The position numbers and the translations under genes are program-made. The notes below the pieces were generated by a model. It made no database searches. It had not been told where the DNA came from and worked only from the letters and a program-made list of their open reading frames with translations. Positions 56,684 through 64,000 of a stretch of 64,000 nt of DNA are shown here, one piece after another. The stretch comes from Egicoccus sp. AB-alg6-2 (GTDB lineage Bacteria; Actinomycetota; Nitriliruptoria; Nitriliruptorales; Nitriliruptoraceae), in assembly GCF_041821025.1 (NCBI RefSeq), contig NZ_JBGUAY010000007.1:215890-279889 (forward strand), given 5' to 3'. How positions within the stretch are numbered: the stretch's first letter is position 1; each line of letters begins with the position of its first letter.

Positions 56684-57460
56684 GTGAATCCCGTCTACAC
56701 CCTCGTCATCGGTGCCGTGCTACTCGTCTTCCGGATCTTCTCCTGGAAGGTGAGGATCGTCGGCCACGAGCACGTGCCGGCCAAGGGCGGCGGCGTGGTC
56801 GCGGCCAACCACATCGGCTACCTCGACTTCGTGTTCGTCGGCTACGGCGCCCGCAAGCAGGGGAAGCGCCGGCTGCGCTTCGTCGCCAAGCGCGAGGTGT
56901 TCGACCACAAGATCTCGGGTCCGCTCATGCGGGCGATGGGGCACATCTCGGTCGACCGCGCCGGCAACACGCGGGTCGCGTTGCGCGAGATCGCCACGGC
57001 CCTCGAGCAGGGTGAACTCGTCGGGATGTTCCCCGAGGGCACGGTCAGCCGCTCCTTCATGCCCCTCGCGGGGCGGCCGGGTGCGGTCAAGATGGCGATG
57101 GATGCCGGGGTCCCACTGGTTCCCGCGGCCGTGTGGGGGACGCAACGCATCTTCACGAAGGGCCGGAAGCCGACCCCCGCCCGCGGCACGGTGGTCGACG
57201 TCCGGTTCGGACCCCCCATCGACTACACCGCCGAGAGCGACCCCCTCGAGGTCCACGAGCGGCTCATGACCGCGATCCGCACCATGGTCGACGAGTTGCA
57301 GCGCGACTATCCGCAGGCGCCGTCCGGACCCGACGACGCCTGGTGGCTGCCGGCCCACCTCGGTGGCAGCGCCCCCACGGTCGAGGAGGCCGAAGCGGCG
57401 GCGAAGGCGGACGCGATCCGCCGGCGCGAGGCCCGCCGCGAGCAGCAACGCGGGTCGTGA
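56684..57460 (+). CDS. 1-acylglycerol-3-phosphate O-acyltransferase (PlsC type)
   Basis: 258 residues from a GTG at 56684. It begins with a hydrophobic anchor (YTLVIGAVLLVFRIFSW), then the PlsC motifs: NHIGYLD (NHxxxxD block I), KREVFDH and FVDRA-like GHISVDRAGN, MFPEGTVSRSF (block III FPEGT) and VPAAVWGTQR. It acylates lysophosphatidate to phosphatidate at the inner membrane. The C-terminal 40 residues are Glu/Ala/Arg-rich. Its stop overlaps the methyltransferase start (GTGA). Confidence 0.92.
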   Translation: MNPVYTLVIGAVLLVFRIFSWKVRIVGHEHVPAKGGGVVAANHIGYLDFVFVGYGARKQGKRRLRFVAKREVFDHKISGPLMRAMGHISVDRAGNTRVALREIATALEQGELVGMFPEGTVSRSFMPLAGRPGAVKMAMDAGVPLVPAAVWGTQRIFTKGRKPTPARGTVVDVRFGPPIDYTAESDPLEVHERLMTAIRTMVDELQRDYPQAPSGPDDAWWLPAHLGGSAPTVEEAEAAAKADAIRRREARREQQRGS

Positions 57461-58299
57461 TCGCGCCGATCCGCATCGAGGATCCCGGCGACGAGCGGCT
57501 GGCCGACTACGCCGCCCTCAACGACCCGGCCCTGCGGAAGCGCTACGAGCACGAGCTGGGTGTCTTCATCGCCGAGGGCCCCAACGTCGTACGTGAACTG
57601 TTGACCTCGGCGTACCGAACCCGCTCGGTGCTGGTGGTCGAGGAACAACTGGCGTCGATGGCGGCCGATCTGCGCCACCTCGACGCGCCTGTCTACGTCG
57701 TGACCCGTTCGCTGCTGTACGCCCTGGTGCGGTTCAAGCTGCACCAGGGCGTGCTGGCGTGCGGTGCCCGGCGCCCGGCGGCCGAGCTCGACACCGTCCT
57801 CGCCGACGCGCGGACCGTGGCCGTCCTCGACGCGCTCAACGACCACGAGAACCTCGGCACCCTGTTCCGCTCCGCTCGTGGCCTGGGCGTCGACGCCGTG
57901 CTGCTCGGACCCGGCTGCGCCGACCCGCTCTACCGGCGCTCGGTCCGGGTGTCGATGGGGCACGTGCTCCACGTGCCCTTCACCAAGGTGGCCGGGCTCG
58001 ACGACACCCTGCCGAGGCTGCACGCCGCGGGCTTCGCCAGCGTCGCGCTGACGCCCCGCGACGACGCCGTCGACCTGGCCACCATGGCGCGACCGCGGGA
58101 GCGGGTCGCGATCGTCCTCGGCGCCGAGGGTCCGGGTCTGGACGTCGAGACGATCGCGGCGGCAACGCACGCGGCCCGCATCGCCATGCACGCAGGGGTC
58201 GATTCGCTCAACGTCGCCGCGGCGGGGGCGATCGCCTTCCACGCCCTGGCGGCCGACCGGCCGGCGTCACCGGTGCCCGTGCGGGCGGGCCGCTGGTAG
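57457..58299 (+). CDS. TrmH/SpoU-type RNA 2'-O-methyltransferase
   Basis: 280 residues from a GTG at 57457 overlapping the acyltransferase stop. The N-terminal substrate-binding domain ([20 protein letters not shown]) is followed by the SPOUT knot: [19 protein letters not shown] (motif 1), [26 protein letters not shown] (motif 2) and [20 protein letters not shown] (motif 3). It should methylate a ribose in rRNA or tRNA with SAM. A specific target cannot be named. Cytosolic. Confidence 0.92.
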   Translation: MIAPIRIEDPGDERLADYAALNDPALRKRYEHELGVFIAEGPNVVRELLTSAYRTRSVLVVEEQLASMAADLRHLDAPVYVVTRSLLYALVRFKLHQGVLACGARRPAAELDTVLADARTVAVLDALNDHENLGTLFRSARGLGVDAVLLGPGCADPLYRRSVRVSMGHVLHVPFTKVAGLDDTLPRLHAAGFASVALTPRDDAVDLATMARPRERVAIVLGAEGPGLDVETIAAATHAARIAMHAGVDSLNVAAAGAIAFHALAADRPASPVPVRAGRW

Positions 58300-58339
58300 A
58301 AACGGCCGGGTCGGCCCGATCTCGACCAAGGACCTGCCC

Positions 58340-59215
58340 GTGACCGTCGCACCCGCCTCCGCCTCCGGCGAGTTCCGGATCGGGGGCGACCTGCCCGTCC
58401 ACCGACTCGGCTTCGGGGCCATGCGCATCACGGGCAAGGGGGTCTGGGGCGAACCCCGCGATCGCGACGAGGCCATCAGGGTGCTGCGCCGCGCCGTCGA
58501 GCTCGGGGTGGATTTCATCGACACGGCCGACAGCTATGGCCCGTTCGTGTCCGAGGACCTGATCCGCGAGGCACTGCACGGCGGCGGCGACCGGCCGTAC
58601 GGCGCCGTGGTCGTCGCCACCAAGGCGGGTTTCGTGCGCACGGGACCCGGGAAGTGGCACACCCTCGGCCGGCCCGAGTACCTGCGCTTCGCGTGCGAGA
58701 TGAGCCTGCGCCGGCTCGGCGTCGAGCAGATCGACCTGTTCCAGCTGCACCGCATCGATCCCGAGGTGGCCGAGGAGGAGCAGTTCGGCGTCCTGGCCGA
58801 CCTGCGCGACGAGGGCAAGATCCGCCACGTCGGGCTTTCGGAGGTCGGCGTCGACGAGCTCGTACGGGCGCGGCAGGTCGTGCCGATCGCCACGGTGCAG
58901 AACCGCTACAACCTGCTCGACCGCTCGTCGCAGGAGGTGCTCGAACACGCGGAGCAGCACGACATCGGCTTCATCCCGTGGTATCCCCTCGCCACCGGTG
59001 AGCTGGCGCGGCCCGGCGGGCCGCTCGACGACCTCGCGTCGGCGACGGGCGCGACGCCCTCCCAGCTCGCGCTGGCCTGGCTGCTGCGCAGCTCGCCGGT
59101 GCAGTTGCCGATCCCGGGCACCTCGTCGGTCGCACACCTCGAGGAGAACGTCGCGGCGACCGAGGTCGACCTCGACGCCGAGCAACTGGCCCGGCTCGAC
59201 GCCGTCGGCGGCTGA
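58340..59215 (+). CDS. Aldo/keto reductase
   Basis: 291 residues from a GTG at 58340. AKR features: [35 protein letters not shown] with Asp and Tyr, [12 protein letters not shown] with Lys, [11 protein letters not shown] with His, [12 protein letters not shown] and the NADPH loop [17 protein letters not shown]. This is the fourth aldo/keto reductase of the window and belongs to the YdhF/PdxI-like group that uses an Asp-Tyr start. Cytosolic; substrate unknown. Confidence 0.92.
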   Translation: MTVAPASASGEFRIGGDLPVHRLGFGAMRITGKGVWGEPRDRDEAIRVLRRAVELGVDFIDTADSYGPFVSEDLIREALHGGGDRPYGAVVVATKAGFVRTGPGKWHTLGRPEYLRFACEMSLRRLGVEQIDLFQLHRIDPEVAEEEQFGVLADLRDEGKIRHVGLSEVGVDELVRARQVVPIATVQNRYNLLDRSSQEVLEHAEQHDIGFIPWYPLATGELARPGGPLDDLASATGATPSQLALAWLLRSSPVQLPIPGTSSVAHLEENVAATEVDLDAEQLARLDAVGG

Positions 59216-59284
59216 ACTCCGGGCCCGGGGCTCTCAGCCCCCGTGTCGGGGCCGCCCCTCGTGAGGCGCTAGCGTCCGCCGGCC

Positions 59285-60025
59285 GTGACCGGAACCCTGC
59301 TCAACGTCAGCGCCATCGTGGTGGGCGCACTCACCGGCGCCGCCCTCGGCGGCCGGCTGCCGGAGCGTGTCCGGGGGAGCGTCACCGATGTGCTCGGCCT
59401 GTTCGTGCTGGTGCTCGGCGTCGCCGATGCCCTCGACACGTTCGGGCCCGAACTGGCGGATCGCCTGGGTCGCGGCGCCGTGCTGGTGATCCTCGGCTCG
59501 CTCCTCGTCGGCGGGATCGTGGGTGAGGTCGTCGACATCGAGGCGCGGCTGACCCGGGTCGGCGAGCGTCTGCGCGACGCGGTCATGGGGCGTGCCGACC
59601 GCGGAGCCGACGGCGAGGTCGCCCGTCATCGCTTCGTCGAGGGATTCGTGGTGACGACGCTGCTGGTCTGTGTCGGCCCGCTGGCGGTGCTCGGCGCTCT
59701 CGAGGACGGGCTGACGGCCGGTTTCCCGTTGCTGTCGGTGAAGTCGGTCCTGGACGGTTTCGCCGCCCTCGCGTTCGCGTCGGCACTGGGACTCGGGGTC
59801 GCCTTCGCCGCGCTGCCGCTGCTGCTCTACCAGGGCGGCCTCACGCTGCTGGCCTCCGGCCTCGAGCCCTGGACCAGCGAGGCGATGGTCGCGGCCATCG
59901 GCGCGGTCGGCGGCTTCCTCGTGATCGGCATCGGCCTGCGGCTGTTGGAGATCCGCGCCATCCGGGTCGCCAACCTGTTGCCGGCGCTGGTGGTCGCGCC
60001 GCTGGTCGTCGCTGCCTGGCCCTGA
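59285..60025 (+). CDS. DUF554 membrane protein
   Basis: 246 residues from a GTG at 59285. It has about seven membrane helices and the DUF554 features GTLLNVSAIVVGALTGAALG, LVLGVADALDTFG, LVGGIVGEVVDIEARLTRVG, FVEGFVVTTLLVCVGPLAVL and the C-terminal GVAFAALPLLLYQGGLTLLA. The family is found in many bacteria and is presumed to transport a small solute; no substrate is established. A palindromic terminator follows the stop. Confidence 0.88.
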   Translation: MTGTLLNVSAIVVGALTGAALGGRLPERVRGSVTDVLGLFVLVLGVADALDTFGPELADRLGRGAVLVILGSLLVGGIVGEVVDIEARLTRVGERLRDAVMGRADRGADGEVARHRFVEGFVVTTLLVCVGPLAVLGALEDGLTAGFPLLSVKSVLDGFAALAFASALGLGVAFAALPLLLYQGGLTLLASGLEPWTSEAMVAAIGAVGGFLVIGIGLRLLEIRAIRVANLLPALVVAPLVVAAWP

Positions 60026-60026
60026 A

Positions 60027-60045
60027 CCGCGCGCCCGGCGCGCGG
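60027..60045. terminator. Terminator-like hairpin after DUF554
   Basis: CCGCGCG (60027-60033) and CGCGCGG (60039-60045) form a 7-bp stem with loop CCCGG, two bases after the stop. Confidence 0.5.
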
Positions 60046-60128
60046 CGGACCGCTCGGCCGGTGACGCCTCGTTGACGCCGGCCGTTGCGGCGCCGACGCT
60101 CGGGAACGCATGGCACGGGGGGTGCTGC

Positions 60129-60578
60129 GTGACCGGTTCATGGATCGCCAGGTCGTTGTTGCTCGTGCCGGTGCTGCTGGCCGGCGTCGGCGTCGGCATG
60201 GTGGTCGCCGGGCTCACCGCCGACCCGGCGGCCGGCGGTCGCGCTGCCGCCGCGGTCATCCTGCTCGGCGCGCTCCGTGCGCTGCGCACGGGGGTACAGA
60301 TCGACACCCGGCGGGAACGGGTCCGCGTCCGCACCTTCTGGCGCACGTACCGGCTGCCCCTCGACGCCCTGCAGCGGGTCGACGCCGGCGGCCGCACCGA
60401 TGCCGGCACCCCGGCGGTTCGCTTCCTGCTGCGTGACGGCCGCGAGTACGGATCGACGTCGCTCGCCTACCTGGCCGGCCACGGCGCGGACCAGTTCGTG
60501 GGCGACCTGCGCGACGCACTCGAGGGTCGGGGGGTCGAGATCTCGCTCACCGCGGCTTCCTTCCGTCGCGCTGCATAG
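60129..60578 (+). CDS. Two-helix membrane protein with PH-like domain
   Basis: 149 residues from a GTG at 60129 with a G-rich site upstream. Two membrane helices (about 8-27 and 37-49) precede a beta-rich region GVQIDTRRERVRVRTFWRTY, RLPLDALQRVDAGG and VRFLLRDGREYGST, which looks like a bacterial PH-type domain. No named family. It is 38 bp upstream of the AI-2E-family gene and may be co-transcribed. Confidence 0.6.
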   Translation: MTGSWIARSLLLVPVLLAGVGVGMVVAGLTADPAAGGRAAAAVILLGALRALRTGVQIDTRRERVRVRTFWRTYRLPLDALQRVDAGGRTDAGTPAVRFLLRDGREYGSTSLAYLAGHGADQFVGDLRDALEGRGVEISLTAASFRRAA

Positions 60579-60615
60579 GCTGCCGCCCGGAGGTGGGACG
60601 CGGAACGAGGCGAGC

Positions 60616-61779
60616 GTGACGGTGCGTGAACAGGATCGGGTGCCGTCATGGCTCGTGACGGCCGCCGCCTGGGCGTGGCGGCTGCTGTTGGTGGCGCTCG
60701 GTGCCGCCGTCGTGGTGCAGGTCGCCATCCGCCTGTCGCTGGTCACGGTCCCCCTCATCGTCGCCACGATCCTGGCGACACTGGCCGCCCCGCCCGCGAG
60801 GTGGCTGATGCGCCGGGGCTGGCGGCCGGCCTTCGCCGCGTTCGCCGTGGTGTTCGGCGGTGTCGCGCTCGCCGTCGGCGGCCTGCTGGCCCTGGTACCG
60901 GCGTTCCTCGAACAGACCCGCGAGCTGATCCCCACCATCCTGCTCGCGGTCGAGGACCTGTTGGAGTGGCTGCAGACGGGTCCGCTCGGCTTCGACCAGC
61001 AGCAGCTGCAGGAGTTCGGTGAACAGGCGCTGACGGGCGCGCAGGAACAGTCCGGCGGACTGGCGATGGGGGCGTTGCTGGCGCTGGTGACCGCGCTCGA
61101 GTTCATCGTCGCCCTGATCCTGTCGCTGATCCTGCTGTTCTTCCTGGTCAAGGACGGCGATCGCATCTATGCCTGGATCCTTGCGCGCACACCGGACGAC
61201 CACACCGACACGATGCGGGGCGTGGTCGCGCGCGCCTGGGACGCCATGGCCGGCTACGTGCGTGGCACGGCGCTGGTCGCGCTCATCGACGCCGCCGGCA
61301 TCGCGATCGGGCTGGCGATCGTCGGGGTCCCACTGGTGCTACCGCTCGCCCTGCTGGTCTTCGTCGGCGCGTTCGTGCCCATCATCGGGGCGTTCGTGTC
61401 GGGCCTGGTGGCGGTGATGGTCGCGCTGGCCGACGGTGGCGCCGGGACGGCGTTGATCGTGCTCGCCATCGTCGTGGTCGTCCAGCAGGTCGAGTCGGAC
61501 GTGTTGCAGCCGCTGATCATGCGTCGGGTCGTCGCCGTGCCGCTGCACCCGATGGTGGTCCTGGCCGTCCTGGTCGCGGGGACCGTGCTGGTCGGCGTCG
61601 TCGGCGCCTTCCTCGCCGTCCCGCTCGCGGCCGTCGCGTCCGCGATCGCCAACGAGTTGCGTCTGCGGGCGCAGACCGGGGTCGGCGGACCGCGACCGCT
61701 GGGCGGTCGTCACGGCCACCTCGACGAGGACCCCGCGCCGGTCGTCGTCGGCCCCGAGGCGACGGTGACCGAGGCCTGA
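60616..61779 (+). CDS. AI-2E family transporter (TqsA/PerM-like)
   Basis: 387 residues from a GTG at 60616 with GAGGCGAG upstream. About eight membrane helices with family segments: VTVPLIVATILATLAAPPAR, IVALILSLILLFFLVKDGDR and LARTPDDHTDTMRGVVARAW, GYVRGTALVALIDAAGIAIG and VPLVLPLALLVFVGAFVPIIG, and VVPLHPMVVLAVLVAG-like VAVPLHPMVVLAVLVAGTVL. The family includes the quorum-signal exporter TqsA and sodium/proton antiporters, so the substrate is uncertain. The C-terminal 50 residues are soluble and Pro/Asp-rich. Confidence 0.9.
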   Translation: MTVREQDRVPSWLVTAAAWAWRLLLVALGAAVVVQVAIRLSLVTVPLIVATILATLAAPPARWLMRRGWRPAFAAFAVVFGGVALAVGGLLALVPAFLEQTRELIPTILLAVEDLLEWLQTGPLGFDQQQLQEFGEQALTGAQEQSGGLAMGALLALVTALEFIVALILSLILLFFLVKDGDRIYAWILARTPDDHTDTMRGVVARAWDAMAGYVRGTALVALIDAAGIAIGLAIVGVPLVLPLALLVFVGAFVPIIGAFVSGLVAVMVALADGGAGTALIVLAIVVVVQQVESDVLQPLIMRRVVAVPLHPMVVLAVLVAGTVLVGVVGAFLAVPLAAVASAIANELRLRAQTGVGGPRPLGGRHGHLDEDPAPVVVGPEATVTEA

Positions 61780-61789
61780 GCCGCCCGGG

Positions 61790-62122
61790 TCAGCGGCGAT
61801 CGCCGCCGAGACGGTCGTAGAGCGGAAAGGCCTCGAGCCAGCCGTCGGGAGCGCTGGGGCCGCCCTCGAGCACGGCGTGCAGGCGGTGACGCTGTTGGCG
61901 CAACCACGCCAGGGCGGCGATCTTCTGGTCGTCGGTGAGCCCGTCGGTCTCGACGACCACGCTCTCGTCACCGCGGAGCAGGAAGTGTTCCCACTTGTTG
62001 CGCCGCACCCAGTGGTCGGGATCCTCGAGCAGCCACCGCAGCCGCGCCTGCTGGTCCGGCGTGAGCGTGTCAGGCACGGCCCGACGGGATCCGGGCATGG
62101 CGGGCGGCATGGTCGAGGTCAC
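61790..62122 (-). CDS. Small hypothetical protein (110 aa)
   Basis: 110 residues if started at the GTG at 62122; ATGs at 62110 and 62098 are possible. The core DTLTPDQQARLRWLLEDPDH, WVRRNKWEHFLLRGDESVVV and LTDDQKIAALAWLRQQRHRL is helical and basic with no membrane segment. No family is recognised. It lies 48 bp downstream of the Ser/Thr kinase gene on the same strand and may be part of its transcript. Confidence 0.6.
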   Translation of the reverse strand: MTSTMPPAMPGSRRAVPDTLTPDQQARLRWLLEDPDHWVRRNKWEHFLLRGDESVVVETDGLTDDQKIAALAWLRQQRHRLHAVLEGGPSAPDGWLEAFPLYDRLGGDRR

Positions 62123-62170
62123 GGAGATGCTGGTCCTGGCGTGTGGGCGGTCCTCATCCTAAGGGGTCGC

Positions 62171-63898
62171 TCACCGCGTCTCCCAGCCATGGACCTCCAC
62201 GTGCGCCACGCTGCCGCGGAACCGGCCGCCGTCGGGGCCCAGCGAGGTGAACCACAACAACACGGTGCGTGCCTCGGTTCCTTCGGCGAGCACGATCGTG
62301 TCCTGCTCGTCCGCGTCCCCGACGGCCCCGACCTCCTCGCCCCACTCCTCAGGCGGCTGGCCGCCCGAGGGAGGTTCGTCACCGACGTAGACGGTCATGT
62401 CGTAGCCCGGGTGGGCCGTGGTGACCACCACGGTGCCGACCTCGCGCCGCTGGCCCAGGTCGAGCCACAATCCCACGCCCTCCTTGAGCCCGCCGAGGGC
62501 CGGGTTGTTGTCGTAGCCGACCGTCTGCCAGGCCGTCGCCGGGTCGTCGTCGATGGCGTTGCCGACGAGGTCGGGGTTCTCGCTGCCCCCGCCGAGCGGA
62601 TCGTGGTCACCGGCGTCCACGACGGTGATGGGCGCCACCTCATCGGGCTCGGGCTCGGCGTCCTCGGTCTGTCCATCGCCCGGTTCCGCCGACTCGTCAC
62701 CGGGGGTGCCCGGCCACACGAACCACAGCCCGAGCACGAGCACCAGCAGTGCGGCCGCCCACGGCAGCCACGGCCCCCGGGAGGCGCCGCGGTCGTCGGT
62801 GCCGTGTGCGGTCGCGCCGGCGGCGCCGGGGGCCGTCGCCATGCTGCCGACGGCCACGGTCGGCTCGCCGCCGTCCTCCGGGCGGGCCCCGCCGGGGCCG
62901 GCCCGACCACCGGCGGTCGCGCCGACGGCCCGGTCGGAGGAAGGCCTCGCGGCTGCGGCCGGCGACGACATGGCCGAACTCCCGAGCGGCGGCGTGGCGT
63001 CGCTGGGCACGCGCCGCACCCGCCGGATCCGGGCCGCGAGCTCGGTCGCGGCCTGAGGCGCGGCGAGGGGTCCCAGTGCGGCGGCCAGGGCGGCGCCGTC
63101 GACATGGCGGTCGTCGGGATCGAGGGCCGTGGCCCGCGCGATCACGTCGTCGAGCGCGACCGGGACACCCGGGGCCACGTCGGACGCGCGCGGCAGGCCG
63201 TCCGCGACCAGCCGGCGCGCCGCCACCTCCGAGGCGGTGCCTTCGCCGAACGGCAGCCGGCCGGTCACGGCCTGGTGCAACATCAGCCCGAGCGCGTAGA
63301 CGTCCGCGCGCGCGTCGATGGCCTGGTCCCGCAGCTGCTCGGGGGCGAGATAGCGCGCCGTCCCGAGGACCTGGCCGGGCGTGGTCAACCTCGAGGTCGC
63401 GTCACCGAGGGCGCGTGCGATGCCGAAGTCGGCCACCTTGGCGACCCCGTCACGCGTCACCAGCACGTTGGCCGGCTTCACGTCGCGATGGACCAGGCCG
63501 CGACCGTGGGCGCTGCCGAGCGCCCGCGCGATCTGGGCACCGACGGCCGCCGCGACGCCGGGCGGGAGCCGCCCCTGGTCGAGCACGTCCCCGAGGGTGC
63601 CGCCCTCGACGAGCTCCATGACGAGGTAGTCGCAGCCGTCGGTGTGCCCGATGTCGTAGACGATGACCGCATGGGGATGGGTCAGCTTGGCGGCCGCCGC
63701 GGCCTCGGCGCGGAACCGGGCCGCCGTCTCCTCGTCGCGGGCGAGCTCACGATGCAACAGCTTGACCGCCACGGTGCGGTCGAGGACCTCGTCGTGCGCA
63801 CGCCAGACGACACCCGCGCCGCCCGCGCCGAGCTGGTCGAGCAGCACGTAGCGATCATCGAGCCGGTGTCGAGTGGTCGTCTCGTCCACGTCCGTCAC
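62171..63898 (-). CDS. Ser/Thr protein kinase with extracytoplasmic discoidin-like domain
   Basis: About 575 residues from a GTG at 63898 (63889 and 63919 are alternatives). Kinase domain: VLLDQLGAGGAGVVWRAHDE, AVKLLHREL (ATP Lys), GRGLVHRDVKPANVLVT (catalytic loop), VADFGIARALGD (DFG) and LGTARYLAPEQLRDQ. A low-complexity Ala/Gly/Pro linker leads to one membrane helix (PWLPWAAALLVLVLGLWFVW, about 385-404). The outer part has PDLVGNAIDDDPATAWQTVG and LKEGVGLWLDLGQRREVGTV, a galactose-binding/discoidin-type fold recalling that on actinobacterial MviN. No PASTA repeats. It could sense a wall or sugar ligand and phosphorylate FHA proteins. Confidence 0.9.
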   Translation of the reverse strand: MTDVDETTTRHRLDDRYVLLDQLGAGGAGVVWRAHDEVLDRTVAVKLLHRELARDEETAARFRAEAAAAAKLTHPHAVIVYDIGHTDGCDYLVMELVEGGTLGDVLDQGRLPPGVAAAVGAQIARALGSAHGRGLVHRDVKPANVLVTRDGVAKVADFGIARALGDATSRLTTPGQVLGTARYLAPEQLRDQAIDARADVYALGLMLHQAVTGRLPFGEGTASEVAARRLVADGLPRASDVAPGVPVALDDVIARATALDPDDRHVDGAALAAALGPLAAPQAATELAARIRRVRRVPSDATPPLGSSAMSSPAAAARPSSDRAVGATAGGRAGPGGARPEDGGEPTVAVGSMATAPGAAGATAHGTDDRGASRGPWLPWAAALLVLVLGLWFVWPGTPGDESAEPGDGQTEDAEPEPDEVAPITVVDAGDHDPLGGGSENPDLVGNAIDDDPATAWQTVGYDNNPALGGLKEGVGLWLDLGQRREVGTVVVTTAHPGYDMTVYVGDEPPSGGQPPEEWGEEVGAVGDADEQDTIVLAEGTEARTVLLWFTSLGPDGGRFRGSVAHVEVHGWETR

Positions 63899-64000
63899 GC
63901 CCGTCGGGTACGCCCGCATGGCACGGTGCGCCATCGGTCGGTGCCGACCGTACGCGCTGGCGGCGTCCGGGGCCGCACCGGTCAGGGTCCGGGCGTACAA

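Noticed and set aside
1..64000. CRISPR array, insertion sequence, prophage or integron
   Set aside because: No regularly spaced repeats, transposase, integrase or phage genes were found. The repeats seen are few and not CRISPR-like.

Overview
The window is a GC-rich bacterial chromosome segment, dense with short operons, GTG/TTG starts and ATGA/GTGA stop-start overlaps. It carries actinobacterial families: F420-type flavoenzymes, an ERCC4-domain nuclease, UdgX, an FHA protein, an AzlCD exporter and a membrane Ser/Thr kinase. I read it as an actinomycetote, possibly a deep lineage such as Nitriliruptoria or Euzebya relatives; that placement is inference. I saw no tRNA, rRNA, CRISPR array, transposase or prophage.

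Layout. 1-5.7 kb: small DNA-related proteins (ChaB-like, LexA-type DNA-binding domain, ERCC4 nuclease), DUF488 and PPOX proteins, an aldo/keto reductase. 5.7-11.7 kb: a poly-gamma-glutamate locus on the minus strand (pgsB-pgsC-pgsA-ggt) facing away from an NlpC/P60 hydrolase. 11.7-15.8 kb: an LldP-type permease, then 6-phosphogluconate dehydrogenase, a shikimate-kinase-like P-loop kinase and an SMP-30 lactonase, the last three translationally coupled and together resembling a gluconate branch. 15.8-26.2 kb: sulfotransferase, amidase, aldo/keto reductase, an OsmC-family gene with an in-frame UGA at its redox cysteine codon (probable selenoprotein), phosphoribosyltransferase, N-formylglutamate amidohydrolase-like protein, UdgX, K+/H+ antiporter and an APH(6)-like kinase. 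26.2-38.2 kb: S8 protease with SLH repeats, small secreted and membrane proteins, a large SNF2 helicase coupled to a disordered partner, a membrane protein whose ribosome site lies in a hairpin, and a membrane diguanylate cyclase. 38.2-44.3 kb: LLM flavoenzyme, pullulanase-type debranching enzyme and a eukaryote-like double-length phosphofructokinase, a plausible glycogen-to-glycolysis group. 44.3-55.4 kb: FHA-LuxR regulator, AzlCD, a proteasome-beta-like Ntn hydrolase, ArgE-like peptidase, DsbA-like and sulfite-oxidase-like proteins, TrkH, PAP2 phosphatase, and very small membrane proteins including a 19-residue one. 55.6-64 kb: IlvE-type aminotransferase, acyltransferase, SpoU methyltransferase, reductase, DUF554, AI-2E-family transporter and a Ser/Thr kinase with an external discoidin-like domain.

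Most interesting points: the UGA codon at position 67 of the OsmC gene, the fused two-half phosphofructokinase, the pgs locus with its divergent hydrolase, the hairpin covering the ribosome site at 34.7 kb, and the SK-fold kinase lacking shikimate-site residues inside a gluconate-like operon.
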